Positions 26,850 through 35,462 of a DNA stretch of 64,000 bases are shown here, piece by piece. Each line of letters starts with the position of its first letter. The stretch's first letter is position 1. The translations under genes were made by a program, and so were the position numbers. Source of the DNA: Microvirga brassicacearum (GTDB taxonomy: Bacteria; Pseudomonadota; Alphaproteobacteria; Rhizobiales; Beijerinckiaceae); assembly GCF_008757455.1 (NCBI RefSeq), contig NZ_VCMV01000013.1, positions 137,237-201,236 of the forward strand, read 5' to 3'. The notes beneath the pieces were generated by a model. That model did no database searches and was not told the DNA's origin. It saw nothing but the letters and a program-made list of their open reading frames with translations.

Positions 26850-27797
26850 ATGAGCCGCGTTTTCTTCACACGTCTGTTCGATCTCCTCGTCGTTCTCTTC
26901 GGCGTGTCGATCATCGTCTTTTTGATGATCCGGCTCATCCCCGGCGATGCGGTTGCGATCATGCTGGGGGCCAACACCGAGATCACGCCTGAGCGCCTCG
27001 CGGAACTCAACCGGCGTATCGGCCTCGACCGGCCGGTGATCGAGCAATATCTGATCTGGGCCGGCGCAGCGTTGCGCGGGGATTTCGGCACATCACTCTG
27101 GACCGGCCGGCCGGTCGCGGGCGAGATCCTGATCCATCTCTGGCCGACCCTTGAACTGACGTTTCTGGCGTTGTTCATCGGCGCCCTGTTGGCAGTCCCC
27201 GTCGGCTGCCTGATGGCTCAGACGCGTGGCGGCATGGCGGATGTGACAATGCGTGTCGGCGCTATCGCCGGGCTGACGATCCCGTCCTTCTGGCTCGGCA
27301 TCGTGCTGATCCTGCTTCTCTCGAGTCTCGCGCCGGGGTTTTCCTCCCTCGGCTACGTGCCGTTTTCCGAGGACCCGCTCGGCAATCTGGAGCGGATGCT
27401 GCTTCCGGCTTTCGCGCTCGCGCTGCCGATTCTTGCGAACCTTTCGCGCCTGGTACGCTCGGCGATGCTCGATGCGCTGGGCCAGGATTATGTGCGAACA
27501 GCGCGGGCGAAAGGTTTGAGCGAGCGGCGCGTGGTTTATAAGCATGCTTTGCGCAACGCGCTGATTCCGTTCCTCACCAGCGTCGGCATCATGACCGGCT
27601 ATCTGCTCGGCGGCGCCATCGTGGTGGAGCAGGTATTTGCGATTCCCGGCCTCGGCCGGCTCATTCTCGGCGCCATTGCGGAGCGCAACTATCCGCTCAT
27701 TCAGGCAACCATCCTGGTGGTCACGGCCGGCTTCGTGCTGGTGAACTTCATCGTCGACATGCTCTATATGCTCGTCGACCCGCGCGTGAGAGCTTAG
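26850..27797 (+). CDS. ABC transporter permease, DppB/OppB type
   Basis: 315 residues with six membrane segments. TM1 (FDLLVVLFGVSIIVFLMIRLIPG) and the first-loop motif RLIPGDAVAIMLGANTEIT are typical of DppB. The coupling helix EAA motif is seen as YVRTARAKGLSERRVVYKHALRNAL. It forms one half of the membrane channel of a family 5-type importer, with the DppC-type gene five bases on. The ATG at 26850 follows the hairpin. No ATP-binding genes follow in this unit. Confidence 0.93.
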   Translation: MSRVFFTRLFDLLVVLFGVSIIVFLMIRLIPGDAVAIMLGANTEITPERLAELNRRIGLDRPVIEQYLIWAGAALRGDFGTSLWTGRPVAGEILIHLWPTLELTFLALFIGALLAVPVGCLMAQTRGGMADVTMRVGAIAGLTIPSFWLGIVLILLLSSLAPGFSSLGYVPFSEDPLGNLERMLLPAFALALPILANLSRLVRSAMLDALGQDYVRTARAKGLSERRVVYKHALRNALIPFLTSVGIMTGYLLGGAIVVEQVFAIPGLGRLILGAIAERNYPLIQATILVVTAGFVLVNFIVDMLYMLVDPRVRA

Positions 27798-27802
27798 ATC
27801 CA

Positions 27803-28627
27803 GTGTCGCGTCTCGCCCGAAACAAACTTCTCACCTTCGCGCTCGTCCTCGTTGCGGTGCAACTGATCCTCGCGCTCGGCGCCCCGTGGATCGCGCCCTA
27901 TGATCCCATGGCGCAGAGCGTCGCCCGCCGCTTGCGAGGGCCGACTGTTCTGAACTGGCTCGGCACCGATCAATTGGGACGCGATGTCCTGACGCGCATT
28001 CTCTACGGCTATCGGACGTCGCTCATTGCCTGCGTGATCGCTGTCGGCGTGGCTTTGCTCGCTGGTGGAACGCTTGGACTGGTCTCCGCGTACTATCGCG
28101 GCTGGCTCGACCGGATCGTGATGCGTTTGATGGACGTGCTTTTTGCCTTTCCGGTCATGCTGCTGGCCATCGGCATCATCGCGGTGCTCGGCCCGCACAC
28201 CTACAGCGCTGCGGCTGCTATCGCGGTCGTCTATACGCCGATCTTCGCCCGGCTGCTGCGCGGGCCGGCGCTGGTTCTGTGCGAGAGCGAGTATGTCGCC
28301 GGCGCAAGGGCTATCGGAGCCTCCGACAGCCGCATCATTTTCATGCATATCCTGCCGAACCTCGCATCGGTCATTCTCGTTCAGACGAGCTTGCTGCTCT
28401 CGGCCGCGATCCTCGTCGAAGCCTCGTTGTCCTTCCTCGGCCTGGGCACGCAACCGCCGACGCCGTCGCTCGGGTTGATGCTGTCCGAGGGCAGAAACTT
28501 TCTGTTGCTGTCGCCCTGGAGCGCCATTTTTGCCGGGTTTGGAATCCTGTTCCTCTCGTTCGGGTTCAATCTTCTGGGGGACGCTCTGCGCGATACGCTC
28601 GATCCGCGCCTGAGGGGCCAACCTTGA
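27803..28627 (+). CDS. ABC transporter permease, DppC/OppC type
   Basis: 274 residues, six membrane segments. It starts with GTG at 27803. WLGTDQLGRDVLTRILYG is the DppC hallmark and AGARAIGASDSRIIFMHILPN is the EAA loop that docks the ATPase. It ends NLLGDALRDTLDPRLRG as usual. It pairs with the DppB-type protein. Its stop overlaps the TTG start of the GNAT gene (TTGA). The cytoplasmic ATPases needed to drive the pair are not encoded nearby and may be shared with another importer. Confidence 0.93.
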   Translation: MSRLARNKLLTFALVLVAVQLILALGAPWIAPYDPMAQSVARRLRGPTVLNWLGTDQLGRDVLTRILYGYRTSLIACVIAVGVALLAGGTLGLVSAYYRGWLDRIVMRLMDVLFAFPVMLLAIGIIAVLGPHTYSAAAAIAVVYTPIFARLLRGPALVLCESEYVAGARAIGASDSRIIFMHILPNLASVILVQTSLLLSAAILVEASLSFLGLGTQPPTPSLGLMLSEGRNFLLLSPWSAIFAGFGILFLSFGFNLLGDALRDTLDPRLRGQP

Positions 28628-29073
28628 AGTTACGCGCGGCGACCGGAGCCGACGTGCCGGCGCTCGCCCGTGTCGCGCAACGATCTTATCAATTCGCCTT
28701 TGCGGGCATTCTTGAGGACGACGTGCTGGCAAGCCGCGATGCGGAATTCTTTGCAGCCCGGTTCGCCGCCAGTCTTGAAGCGTTGATCGTTGCGGTGGAT
28801 AACGAGAATCCACTCGGATTTCTTCTTATGACGGACGGCCACATCGACATGCTGTTCATCGACCCGGGATCGACCGGGAAGGGCGTGGGGTCCCGGCTTC
28901 TCGACTACGCGGAGAGGAAGGGGGCGAAAAGTCTCGAATGCTTTCGAGACAATCACGGCGCGCGCCGCTTCTACGAGCGGTACGGCTGGCGGCTCGATCG
29001 TGAATACGACCGTGAATTCGCGGGCCGAAACCGCAGCTTCGTCTTCTACGTCAAGGGCGAGACCGCGCCCTAG
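28624..29073 (+). CDS. GNAT family N-acetyltransferase
   Basis: 149 residues, starting with TTG at 28624, overlapping the permease stop (TTGA). The acetyl-CoA site is PGSTGKGVGSRLLDYAERKG, and NHGARRFYERYGWR is the usual GNAT C-terminal strand-helix. The tight coupling to the importer suggests it acts on the imported compound, perhaps N-acetylating an amino sugar or an amino acid, but no substrate can be named. Its stop codon TAG shares a CTAG with the stop of convergent nagA. Confidence 0.85.
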   Translation: MKLRAATGADVPALARVAQRSYQFAFAGILEDDVLASRDAEFFAARFAASLEALIVAVDNENPLGFLLMTDGHIDMLFIDPGSTGKGVGSRLLDYAERKGAKSLECFRDNHGARRFYERYGWRLDREYDREFAGRNRSFVFYVKGETAP

Positions 29074-30203
29074 TTCTCGGCGCCGTCGATCCACGTGCGC
29101 TGCACCGTGAGATCATCGTTGAGCAGAACGAGACTGGCGCGATAGTTCGGCGCGATGCGGCCGAGTTCATGATCGAGCTTGAGGAAGCTCGCAGGATAGA
29201 GCGACGCCATCCGCAACGCATCCGGAACCGCCACGCCTAATCGATTCACCGCATTGCGAACAGCGGCCGCCATGTCGAGATCCGAGCCCGCGAGCGTTCC
29301 GTCTTCGGTCGTCAACTTTCCGTCCCGACGGTAGATCGTGCGGCCATGCAGCTCGAACTTCGTCAAGTCGGTGCCGGTGACTGACATCGCGTCGGTCACC
29401 AGCATGATGCGCTCCTTGCCCTTCGCCGCGATGGCGATGCGCAGCGACGCATCCGACACATGATGCCCGTCGACGATCACACCGCACCAGGTGCTGTTGC
29501 TATCGAGCGCCGCGCCGACAACGGCGGGCTCGCGGCCTGCGAGGGGCGGCATCGCGTTGTACAGGTGCGTGAAGCCGCGCAAGCCGTGGCTGCAGGCCTC
29601 CAGGATGGTGGCATAGTCGCTGGCGGTATGGCCCGCGCAGACGAGGACACCCGAGGCCGCGAGGCGCGCGATCGCCGCCATGTCGTTTTTCTCGGGCGCA
29701 AGCGTGACGATCGTGCGGCCCTGCTGCAGGGAAGTGAGGATTGCGATGTCCTCGTCCTCCATCGGGCGCATATAGGCTGGGTTGTGAACGCCCTTTCGTT
29801 CCGGGTTGATGAAAGGGCCTTCGACGTGAATGCCGAGGATTCCGGGCACGCGCGCCGCAAGCGCATCCTGCATCGCCTCCAAGGCCTCGATCATCCGTTC
29901 GCGCGTGTCGGTGATGAAGGTCGGCAGCAATCCTGTCGTGCCGTAGGCCCGATGGGCCGAGGCTATTGTCCTGATGCCGTCGATTGTCCTGACGTCGTTG
30001 AACAGCACGCCGCCGCCGCCATTCACCTGCGTGTCGATAAAGCCGGGAGCGAGCAGACCCTCGATGGGCTGGCGCTTGAGGCCCGCACCCAGGTCCTTCT
30101 CCAACGGCACGCCGACAATGCGGGCACCGTCCAGGATCACCGCGCGTCCTTCGAGAATATGCGTTCCGTCGAAGATCCGAGCGCCGGTCAGCGCGACTAC
30201 CAT
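29070..30203 (-). CDS. nagA: N-acetylglucosamine-6-phosphate deacetylase
   Basis: 377 residues, amidohydrolase fold. It removes acetate from GlcNAc-6-phosphate to give glucosamine-6-phosphate. The metal and substrate motifs are all present: GFIDTQVNGGGG, GIHVEGPFINPERKG (metal Glu), CAGHTASD (His), FTHLYNAMPPL (His) and VTDAMSVTG (catalytic Asp). The ATG at 30203 overlaps the stop of the upstream SIS gene (TGATG). It is central to the amino-sugar pathway and would use the products of MurQ and of the GlcNAc kinase. The 3' end overlaps the GNAT gene by four bases tail to tail. Confidence 0.95.
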   Translation of the reverse strand: MVVALTGARIFDGTHILEGRAVILDGARIVGVPLEKDLGAGLKRQPIEGLLAPGFIDTQVNGGGGVLFNDVRTIDGIRTIASAHRAYGTTGLLPTFITDTRERMIEALEAMQDALAARVPGILGIHVEGPFINPERKGVHNPAYMRPMEDEDIAILTSLQQGRTIVTLAPEKNDMAAIARLAASGVLVCAGHTASDYATILEACSHGLRGFTHLYNAMPPLAGREPAVVGAALDSNSTWCGVIVDGHHVSDASLRIAIAAKGKERIMLVTDAMSVTGTDLTKFELHGRTIYRRDGKLTTEDGTLAGSDLDMAAAVRNAVNRLGVAVPDALRMASLYPASFLKLDHELGRIAPNYRASLVLLNDDLTVQRTWIDGAEN

Positions 30204-31258
30204 CACACCGTCTCCGTGACTTTGAGCAGGCGCGGCGGGTTATCGGGGTTGCGACCGCGGGCATGCGCGATGGCATTGACCAACGGGTAGAAACTCTGGA
30301 TGAGCGCGATGGGTGCAACGAAGGGGTGAATGCCTTCCACCGACGGCAACATGATGCTGGCCGGACCTTCCGCCGCACCCGCCACGACCACCGGTATTCC
30401 TTGGCTGTTCAACCTCCCTACGAGATCATTCACGCCATTCAGGGTTTCGTCACGCTGGCTGAGAACGAGGATCGGAAAGTGTTCTCCCGCCAGTGTCCAT
30501 GGCCCATGCATCAGCTCGGCCGAACTCATCGCCTCCGCGTGCACACCGGACGTTTCCTTGAGTTTCAAAGCCGCTTCCTGCGCCACCGCAAAGCCGACGC
30601 CGCGTCCGACGACGAAAAGATTGTCGGCGCGCGACAGGAGCGGTAGCGCCGCCGACCAATCTGTCGCGGCGGCTTTCTCGAGCACGTCGGGCAATCGGTC
30701 CAGCGCGGCCAGAAGGTCCCGATCCTGGGACCAATGGGCAACGAGTTGCAGGCCTGCCGCGAGCGCGGCGATGAAGGATTTCGTCGCCGCCACGCTTTTC
30801 TCGGGGCCGGCGTGGAGCGGCAGCACGACTTCGCACGTGGAGGCGAGCGGAGAGGTGGTGTCGTTGACGAGTGCCACCGTGAGGGCACCATCGGCCCGGC
30901 CCGCTTGGGCAAGATGGAGAATGTCGGGACTGCGGCCGGATTGGGACACGGCGAGAAACAGCGCGTCGCGCATTCGCGGAGACGCGGCGTAGACCGATGT
31001 GACGGACGGTCCAACCGAGGCGGTCACGAGTCCCGAATGGATCTCGAGCAGGTATTTGGCAAAGGTCGCGGCGTTGTCCGACGAGCCGCGGGCGCAGGTG
31101 ACAGCGAAGGGCGGCGGCGAAGCGCGCAGTCTCGCGCCGAGATCCCGGCAGAGCGGAGCATTCGCGTCGAGCAGGCGCGCGACGACCTGCGGGGCTTCAT
31201 GTGCTTCGCGCAGCATGGCGGTGGTGGTCGGGTCGAAGTCGGTCGTCTCAATTGGCAT
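30203..31258 (-). CDS. SIS-domain glucosamine-6-phosphate deaminase-like protein (NagB-II type)
   Basis: 351 residues with two SIS domains, equal to the isomerase half of GlmS without the glutaminase domain. CARGSSDNAATFAKYLLE is the first sugar-phosphate site, and AVSQSGRSPDIL and AATKSFIAALAAGLQL follow. VVGRGVGFAVAQEAALKLKETSGVHAEAMSSAE carries the family catalytic block of the second domain. Proteins of this shape (NagB-II, first seen in Shewanella) deaminate glucosamine-6-phosphate to fructose-6-phosphate. The gene context with nagA supports that. It overlaps the GntR gene by 11 bases. Confidence 0.88.
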   Translation of the reverse strand: MPIETTDFDPTTTAMLREAHEAPQVVARLLDANAPLCRDLGARLRASPPPFAVTCARGSSDNAATFAKYLLEIHSGLVTASVGPSVTSVYAASPRMRDALFLAVSQSGRSPDILHLAQAGRADGALTVALVNDTTSPLASTCEVVLPLHAGPEKSVAATKSFIAALAAGLQLVAHWSQDRDLLAALDRLPDVLEKAAATDWSAALPLLSRADNLFVVGRGVGFAVAQEAALKLKETSGVHAEAMSSAELMHGPWTLAGEHFPILVLSQRDETLNGVNDLVGRLNSQGIPVVVAGAAEGPASIMLPSVEGIHPFVAPIALIQSFYPLVNAIAHARGRNPDNPPRLLKVTETV

Positions 31259-32048
31259 CGGTCGTCATCCGGTCCGGCTGGCCGATCGTCAGCTCAGCCA
31301 CAAAGTCATAGGCATCGCCCCGATAATAGGACGAGGTGAATTCGACGGCCTCCCCCGACCCCGTGAATGAGCGACGCTCGATATAGAGCGCTGGGCTCAA
31401 GGGCGGAACTTTCAGGAGCACCGCCTGCTCCTCGGTCAGCAAAACCGCGTGGAGACGCTGCAGCGCGCGGCTCGGCAACACGCCCTGATCGTGAAGGACC
31501 GAATAGAGCGATTGTTTGACCAGCGATGGATCGGGGAGAAACCGGCTCGGAACAACCGCGTGTTCGATGGCCATGGGCACGCCATCGGCGAGGCGGAGCC
31601 GGTTGACCCGGCTCACGAGATCGCCGGGTGAAAGCCCGAGTGCCATCAGTTCGTTGGGCGAAGCCTGCCCGATCGAGCGGCTGAGCAGGACCGCGGACGA
31701 CGGCAAGCCGCGCGCCGACATGTCGTCGGTGAAGCTCGAGAGGCGCGACAGCGGCTGCTCGATTCGCGATTGCGGTGCAATGAAGGTGCCGGAACCCCAA
31801 CGCTGAACGAGCACGCCCTTTTTTACGAGGCCATTGATGGCCTTGCGCACCGTGACCCGCGAGACGCCGAGCTGCTTGGCAAGGTCGCGTTCGCCCGGCA
31901 ACGCATCGGCGGTCTTCAGCGCGCCCCGGCGCAGAGCCTCCTCGATCGATTGCTGCAGCTGGATGTAGAGCGGCGTCGGATTGCTTTCGTCGAGCGGCGT
32001 GAGATCCAGAGCATCCGGCGTCAGATTAAGCATTCGCGCCTCGCTCAT
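31248..32048 (-). CDS. GntR family regulator with UTRA domain (NagR/HutC subfamily)
   Basis: 266 residues. The winged helix at about residues 25-95 contains ALPGERDLAKQLGVSRVTVRK and KGVLVQRWGSGTFIAP. The C-terminal UTRA ligand domain (about 105-260) includes PMAIEHAVVPSRFLPD and YIERRSFTGSGEAVEFTSSYYRGDAYDFV. NagR/DasR-type members sense glucosamine-6-P or GlcNAc-6-P. It lies between the kinase and deaminase genes, with overlaps on both sides (23 and 11 bases), so it almost surely controls this locus. The ATG at 32048 is chosen; an ATG at 32033 is possible. Confidence 0.92.
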   Translation of the reverse strand: MSEARMLNLTPDALDLTPLDESNPTPLYIQLQQSIEEALRRGALKTADALPGERDLAKQLGVSRVTVRKAINGLVKKGVLVQRWGSGTFIAPQSRIEQPLSRLSSFTDDMSARGLPSSAVLLSRSIGQASPNELMALGLSPGDLVSRVNRLRLADGVPMAIEHAVVPSRFLPDPSLVKQSLYSVLHDQGVLPSRALQRLHAVLLTEEQAVLLKVPPLSPALYIERRSFTGSGEAVEFTSSYYRGDAYDFVAELTIGQPDRMTTDAN

Positions 32049-32910
32049 GTGATTCTCGGGCGAGCAGAATGGCTCCGTCGAGAGCGTCGCCCGCGGGCGT
32101 GGTAATTGCACCTTGGACCGGTGGCGGCAGCCACGGCCGCAGGGGCTCGGCAAGGCCGCCGACCAAGCACAAAGCCGGAGCGCCAAGATCGAGGAGACGT
32201 ATCGCGACTTTAGCCAGATCCGCCGTCGCGCTCTGGAGCAGTGCGAGGCCAAGCGGGTCGCGCCGGTTGGCGTGATCGAGGACCAGCGGCGCAAAGCGCG
32301 CATAGTCGCTGCCGCGCGCCGTTCCGACCCAATCAATCAACCTTTCGGGGTTGTTGTCGAACTCCTTCAGAAGAGCGTCGGAAAGAGCACTGGCGGAGAT
32401 GCGCCCGTCATAGGCCCAGATGGCGTGGCGCAATGCGTTGCGTCCTATGGCGGCGCCGCTGCCCTCGTCGGAAATCTCATAGCCCCAGCCACCCACATAG
32501 TAACGCCTGCCGCCGACGCTCCCGTAGCCGCATGAGCCTGTCCCCACGATCAGGATCGCGCCATCGCCGCCGCCAAATGCACCCAGCCAGGCCGTATGCG
32601 CATCGGTTTCCACGGCCATCGATGCAAAGGGGTGCGGTCGCGACAGGAAGCGCTTGAGCGAGGATGCCTGTCCGGCCCCGGCCGCGCCCATTCCCACATG
32701 GATTCGCTTGAGATCGGCTTCGCCGAGCCTCGCGGCAGCCATCGCCTCGCGGATCGCCATGAGAATGGAGTCCCACACCAGTTCAGGATCGAGCCGCACA
32801 TTCGCCGGTCCGCCCGATCCTTCTCCGAGCAACGCGCTCCGGGCGTCGTGCAGGCGCGCCCTGCATTTCGTACCGCCGCCATCTATGCCGAGAAAAAGAG
32901 GGTCGTTCAT
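32026..32910 (-). CDS. BadF/BcrA-type ATPase, probable N-acetylglucosamine kinase
   Basis: 294 residues. FLGIDGGGTKCRARL is phosphate loop 1, ILIVGTGSCGYGSVGG is loop 2, and GGWGYEISDEGSGAAIGRNAL and LCLVGGLAEPLRPWL follow, the classic NAGK pattern. It would phosphorylate free GlcNAc (or glucosamine) taken in without a PTS. It is the first gene of the nagK-gntR-SIS-nagA unit, overlapping gntR by 23 bases. The ATG at 32910 fits the family start. It is only distantly similar to the kinase beside murQ, so the two are not a recent copy. Confidence 0.88.
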   Translation of the reverse strand: MNDPLFLGIDGGGTKCRARLHDARSALLGEGSGGPANVRLDPELVWDSILMAIREAMAAARLGEADLKRIHVGMGAAGAGQASSLKRFLSRPHPFASMAVETDAHTAWLGAFGGGDGAILIVGTGSCGYGSVGGRRYYVGGWGYEISDEGSGAAIGRNALRHAIWAYDGRISASALSDALLKEFDNNPERLIDWVGTARGSDYARFAPLVLDHANRRDPLGLALLQSATADLAKVAIRLLDLGAPALCLVGGLAEPLRPWLPPPVQGAITTPAGDALDGAILLARESHERGANA

Positions 32911-33070
32911 CGTCAAACCGGGTGCCAATCCTCTTGCTGGACGTCGGAGGCAAGGTAGGCATCAACCATGCCAGTTAATATCCAGTTCGTGAAGAGGCAG
33001 CCTGTAAAGTGCAGTGGGGACCCGACGCGTCCTGCGACGACGCGATACCACTAGAAGAGCACTTGTCACG

Positions 33071-34519
33071 TCAGGACGGCCCGATTGCCCCGAAGAAATA
33101 CAGTGCCATGCCGATCGGTGAGCACAGGGCCAAGGTTGCCAATATGCCGAGCTTATAGCGGAACATGGCGATGATCGCGGCAGCCGACAGCATCAGAGCC
33201 GGGACGTTGATGCTTGTCAGCAGCGGGACGTCGAAGCGCAAGATGCCCACGGACACTGACGAGACCTGGGCAAAGATCGTGTGGATGAAGAACCAGATCG
33301 CAAGATTGAGAATCACGCCGACGACCGCCGCCGTGATGGCCGACAAGGCACCCCCAAGCGCCCGGTTTCCCCGAATCCTCTCGATGTAGGGTGCGCCGAG
33401 AAAAATCCACAGAAAGCAGGGGGTGAAAGTGACCCAGGTCGCGAGCAGTCCGCCCAAGGTGCCGGCCATCAGCGGCGAGAGTTGGCCCGGATCTCGGAAG
33501 GCTGCCAGAAAGCCGACGAACTGGAGCACCATGATCAACGGCCCCGGGGTTGTCTCGGCCATTCCAAGTCCATCGAGCATTTCGCCCGGTTTCAGCCACC
33601 CGTATTGCTCGACCGCCTGCTGGGCCACATAAGCCAGCGCCGCATAGGCGCCGCCGAACGTCACCATGGCCATCTTGGAGAAGAAGACGGCGATCTGGCT
33701 GAAGACATTGTCGGATCCGAGAACGACGATCAGCGTCGCGACCGGCACCAGCCAAAGCAAAAGCCAGATGCCGGCGACGCGCAGTGCCTCGCGCCAGGAG
33801 GGGCCCCGACTTTCAATGCCTTCGCCAAGAAGAGGAGGCGCTTCTCCAGCAGTCTCAGGTTCAGGCGCGCCGGACAGGAAGAAGCGCGAGCCGCTTCGAC
33901 CGCCAATGAAGCCGATGATGCCCGCGCCCAGCACGATCAGCGGGAACGGCACGTTGAACGCGAAGATGGCCGCAAAAGCGCCCACGGAGATCGCAACCAA
34001 CAGGGCGTTCTTCAAGGCGCGGCGGCTGATTCGAACGACAGCGTCGAGGACGATGGCGAGAACCGCAGCCTTGAGGCCGAAGAAGAGCCCGGCGACAACG
34101 CCGACATTGCCGTAAAGTGCGTAAATCCAGCTCAGGGCCATGATGGCGGCGATGCCGGGCAGGATAAACAGGCCGCCCGCGAGCAGCCCACCTGGCACCC
34201 GGTGCATCAGCCAGCCGATATAGGTTGCGAGCTGCTGCGCCTCAGGGCCCGGCAACAGCATGCAGTAGTTCAGCGCGTGGAGGAACCGGCTCTCCGAGAT
34301 CCACCGCTTCTCCTCGACCAGTATGCGATGCATGACGGCGATTTGACCTGCCGGACCGCCGAAGGACAGCGCGGCGATCCGCGACCACACGCGGAACGCT
34401 TCCCCCCAGGTCACGCCGTGGCGCGGACGCTCGGAAGTGCTCGCCAGAACAGGCGGCGTCACCGGCTCCACGAGGTCAGTGTCCTGCTGGCTTGGTGCTG
34501 GGCCAATTGTGGGTTTCAT
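33071..34519 (-). CDS. chrA: Chromate efflux transporter, long-chain ChrA
   Basis: About 482 residues, two homologous halves, each with several membrane spans. Half one has RIAALSFGGPAGQIAVMHRIL and NYCMLLPGPEAQQLATYIGW; half two has MAMVTFGGAYAALAYVAQQAV and GLGMAETTPGPLIMVLQFVGFLAA. The paired FGG and PGP blocks define the CHR family. It exports chromate driven by the proton gradient. The start is ambiguous (34519, 34528 or 34552 in frame). All overlap the upstream rhodanese-ChrB gene by more than 40 bases, so the two are one unit. Confidence 0.93.
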   Translation of the reverse strand: MKPTIGPAPSQQDTDLVEPVTPPVLASTSERPRHGVTWGEAFRVWSRIAALSFGGPAGQIAVMHRILVEEKRWISESRFLHALNYCMLLPGPEAQQLATYIGWLMHRVPGGLLAGGLFILPGIAAIMALSWIYALYGNVGVVAGLFFGLKAAVLAIVLDAVVRISRRALKNALLVAISVGAFAAIFAFNVPFPLIVLGAGIIGFIGGRSGSRFFLSGAPEPETAGEAPPLLGEGIESRGPSWREALRVAGIWLLLWLVPVATLIVVLGSDNVFSQIAVFFSKMAMVTFGGAYAALAYVAQQAVEQYGWLKPGEMLDGLGMAETTPGPLIMVLQFVGFLAAFRDPGQLSPLMAGTLGGLLATWVTFTPCFLWIFLGAPYIERIRGNRALGGALSAITAAVVGVILNLAIWFFIHTIFAQVSSVSVGILRFDVPLLTSINVPALMLSAAAIIAMFRYKLGILATLALCSPIGMALYFFGAIGPS

Positions 34520-35303
34520 CCGTCGCATCGCGACACCATCGATAAAAGGCATCGTAGAGAATCATACCTGCCTCGAGCTGATCCAGGTCGTCAGCATACA
34601 TGCGTGACAGCCCGAGCGATGCGGCGAGAAGCCCAGGCGCTTCGGGCGCCAGACCGAGCCTGGCGGTATCGGCGCCGCGAACGATGGTGGCGAGGTGCAG
34701 CAGCGGCTCTGTGGCGAGGCAGAATTCCTCGACCATCACGTCGAAAGTGCACCTGTCGCCCCGATGGCTCCAGAAGATATCCGGCCGGTCGATGTCGAAT
34801 GGCGTCGCGTTGAATCGCTCGGCGACCCCGACCACGTCGCTCGGCGGCACGAACAGAAACACGGCCGCCGGATCGACGAAGCGACGGATCAACCAGGGGC
34901 ACGCGATCCGGTCGATTTTCGGACGCGCGCGGGTCACCCACACGGTTCGACCGCACTCGTCTCTTGGGGGCACCTTGGCGGCGGGGATCATCGGCAATCC
35001 CTCACCGGCCCAGGCGAGCGCCCCGCCCTCCAGACTCTCGGCCGCGATACCGCTGTGCCGAAGCCAGGCCGCGACGCCCGCACTGATTTTGAGACCTTTC
35101 TGGCAGATCACCACGACCGGTCGAGCGGTGAATTCCGCCGCCCATTCGGACACAGTGGCAAAGGGCCGCCGAACCGCACCGGGGATCAGGCGCGGATCGG
35201 CAGCGAAATCATCATCGGTCTGAACATCGATCAGGACCGGGCAATCGGGCCGGCCAATGAGGCGGGCGAGTTTCATCGGTGAAATGGAGCTGAGTGACGA
35301 CAT
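34476..35303 (-). CDS. Rhodanese/ChrB-domain chromate resistance protein
   Basis: 275 residues. Residues 8-105 form a rhodanese domain with Cys in VVICQKGLKISAG. Residues 120-260 match the ChrB C-terminal domain (RPKIDRIACPWLIRRFVDPAAVFLFVP, then FDIDRPDIFWSHRGDRCTFD). This pairing is found in chromate operons, where it may sense or reduce chromate; the exact reaction is not settled. It lacks the N-terminal part of regulator ChrB. The ATG at 35303 is the only good start. chrA follows with overlap. Confidence 0.88.
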   Translation of the reverse strand: MSSLSSISPMKLARLIGRPDCPVLIDVQTDDDFAADPRLIPGAVRRPFATVSEWAAEFTARPVVVICQKGLKISAGVAAWLRHSGIAAESLEGGALAWAGEGLPMIPAAKVPPRDECGRTVWVTRARPKIDRIACPWLIRRFVDPAAVFLFVPPSDVVGVAERFNATPFDIDRPDIFWSHRGDRCTFDVMVEEFCLATEPLLHLATIVRGADTARLGLAPEAPGLLAASLGLSRMYADDLDQLEAGMILYDAFYRWCRDATDETHNWPSTKPAGH

Positions 35304-35462
35304 GATACGTCCGTAAGGTTAGCGGACGCGATGCTTAGGCATGTCGCCTCGTGGGGAGATCGCAAGTCCCCATGGGCGAATTACACACCACAATCCTTCG
35401 GGATGTCAAGGCAAGTCCCGGACCCGCAAATCGCCGCCAGAACCCATTCCAAAGCGACCCCA
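35304..35462. other. Promoter gap upstream of chromate genes
   Basis: 159 bases between the chromate unit (leftward) and the 3' end of the GGDEF/EAL gene. A small inverted repeat ATGC-TTAG-GCAT is seen around 35332-35343. No dedicated regulator gene is next to it. Confidence 0.35.
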
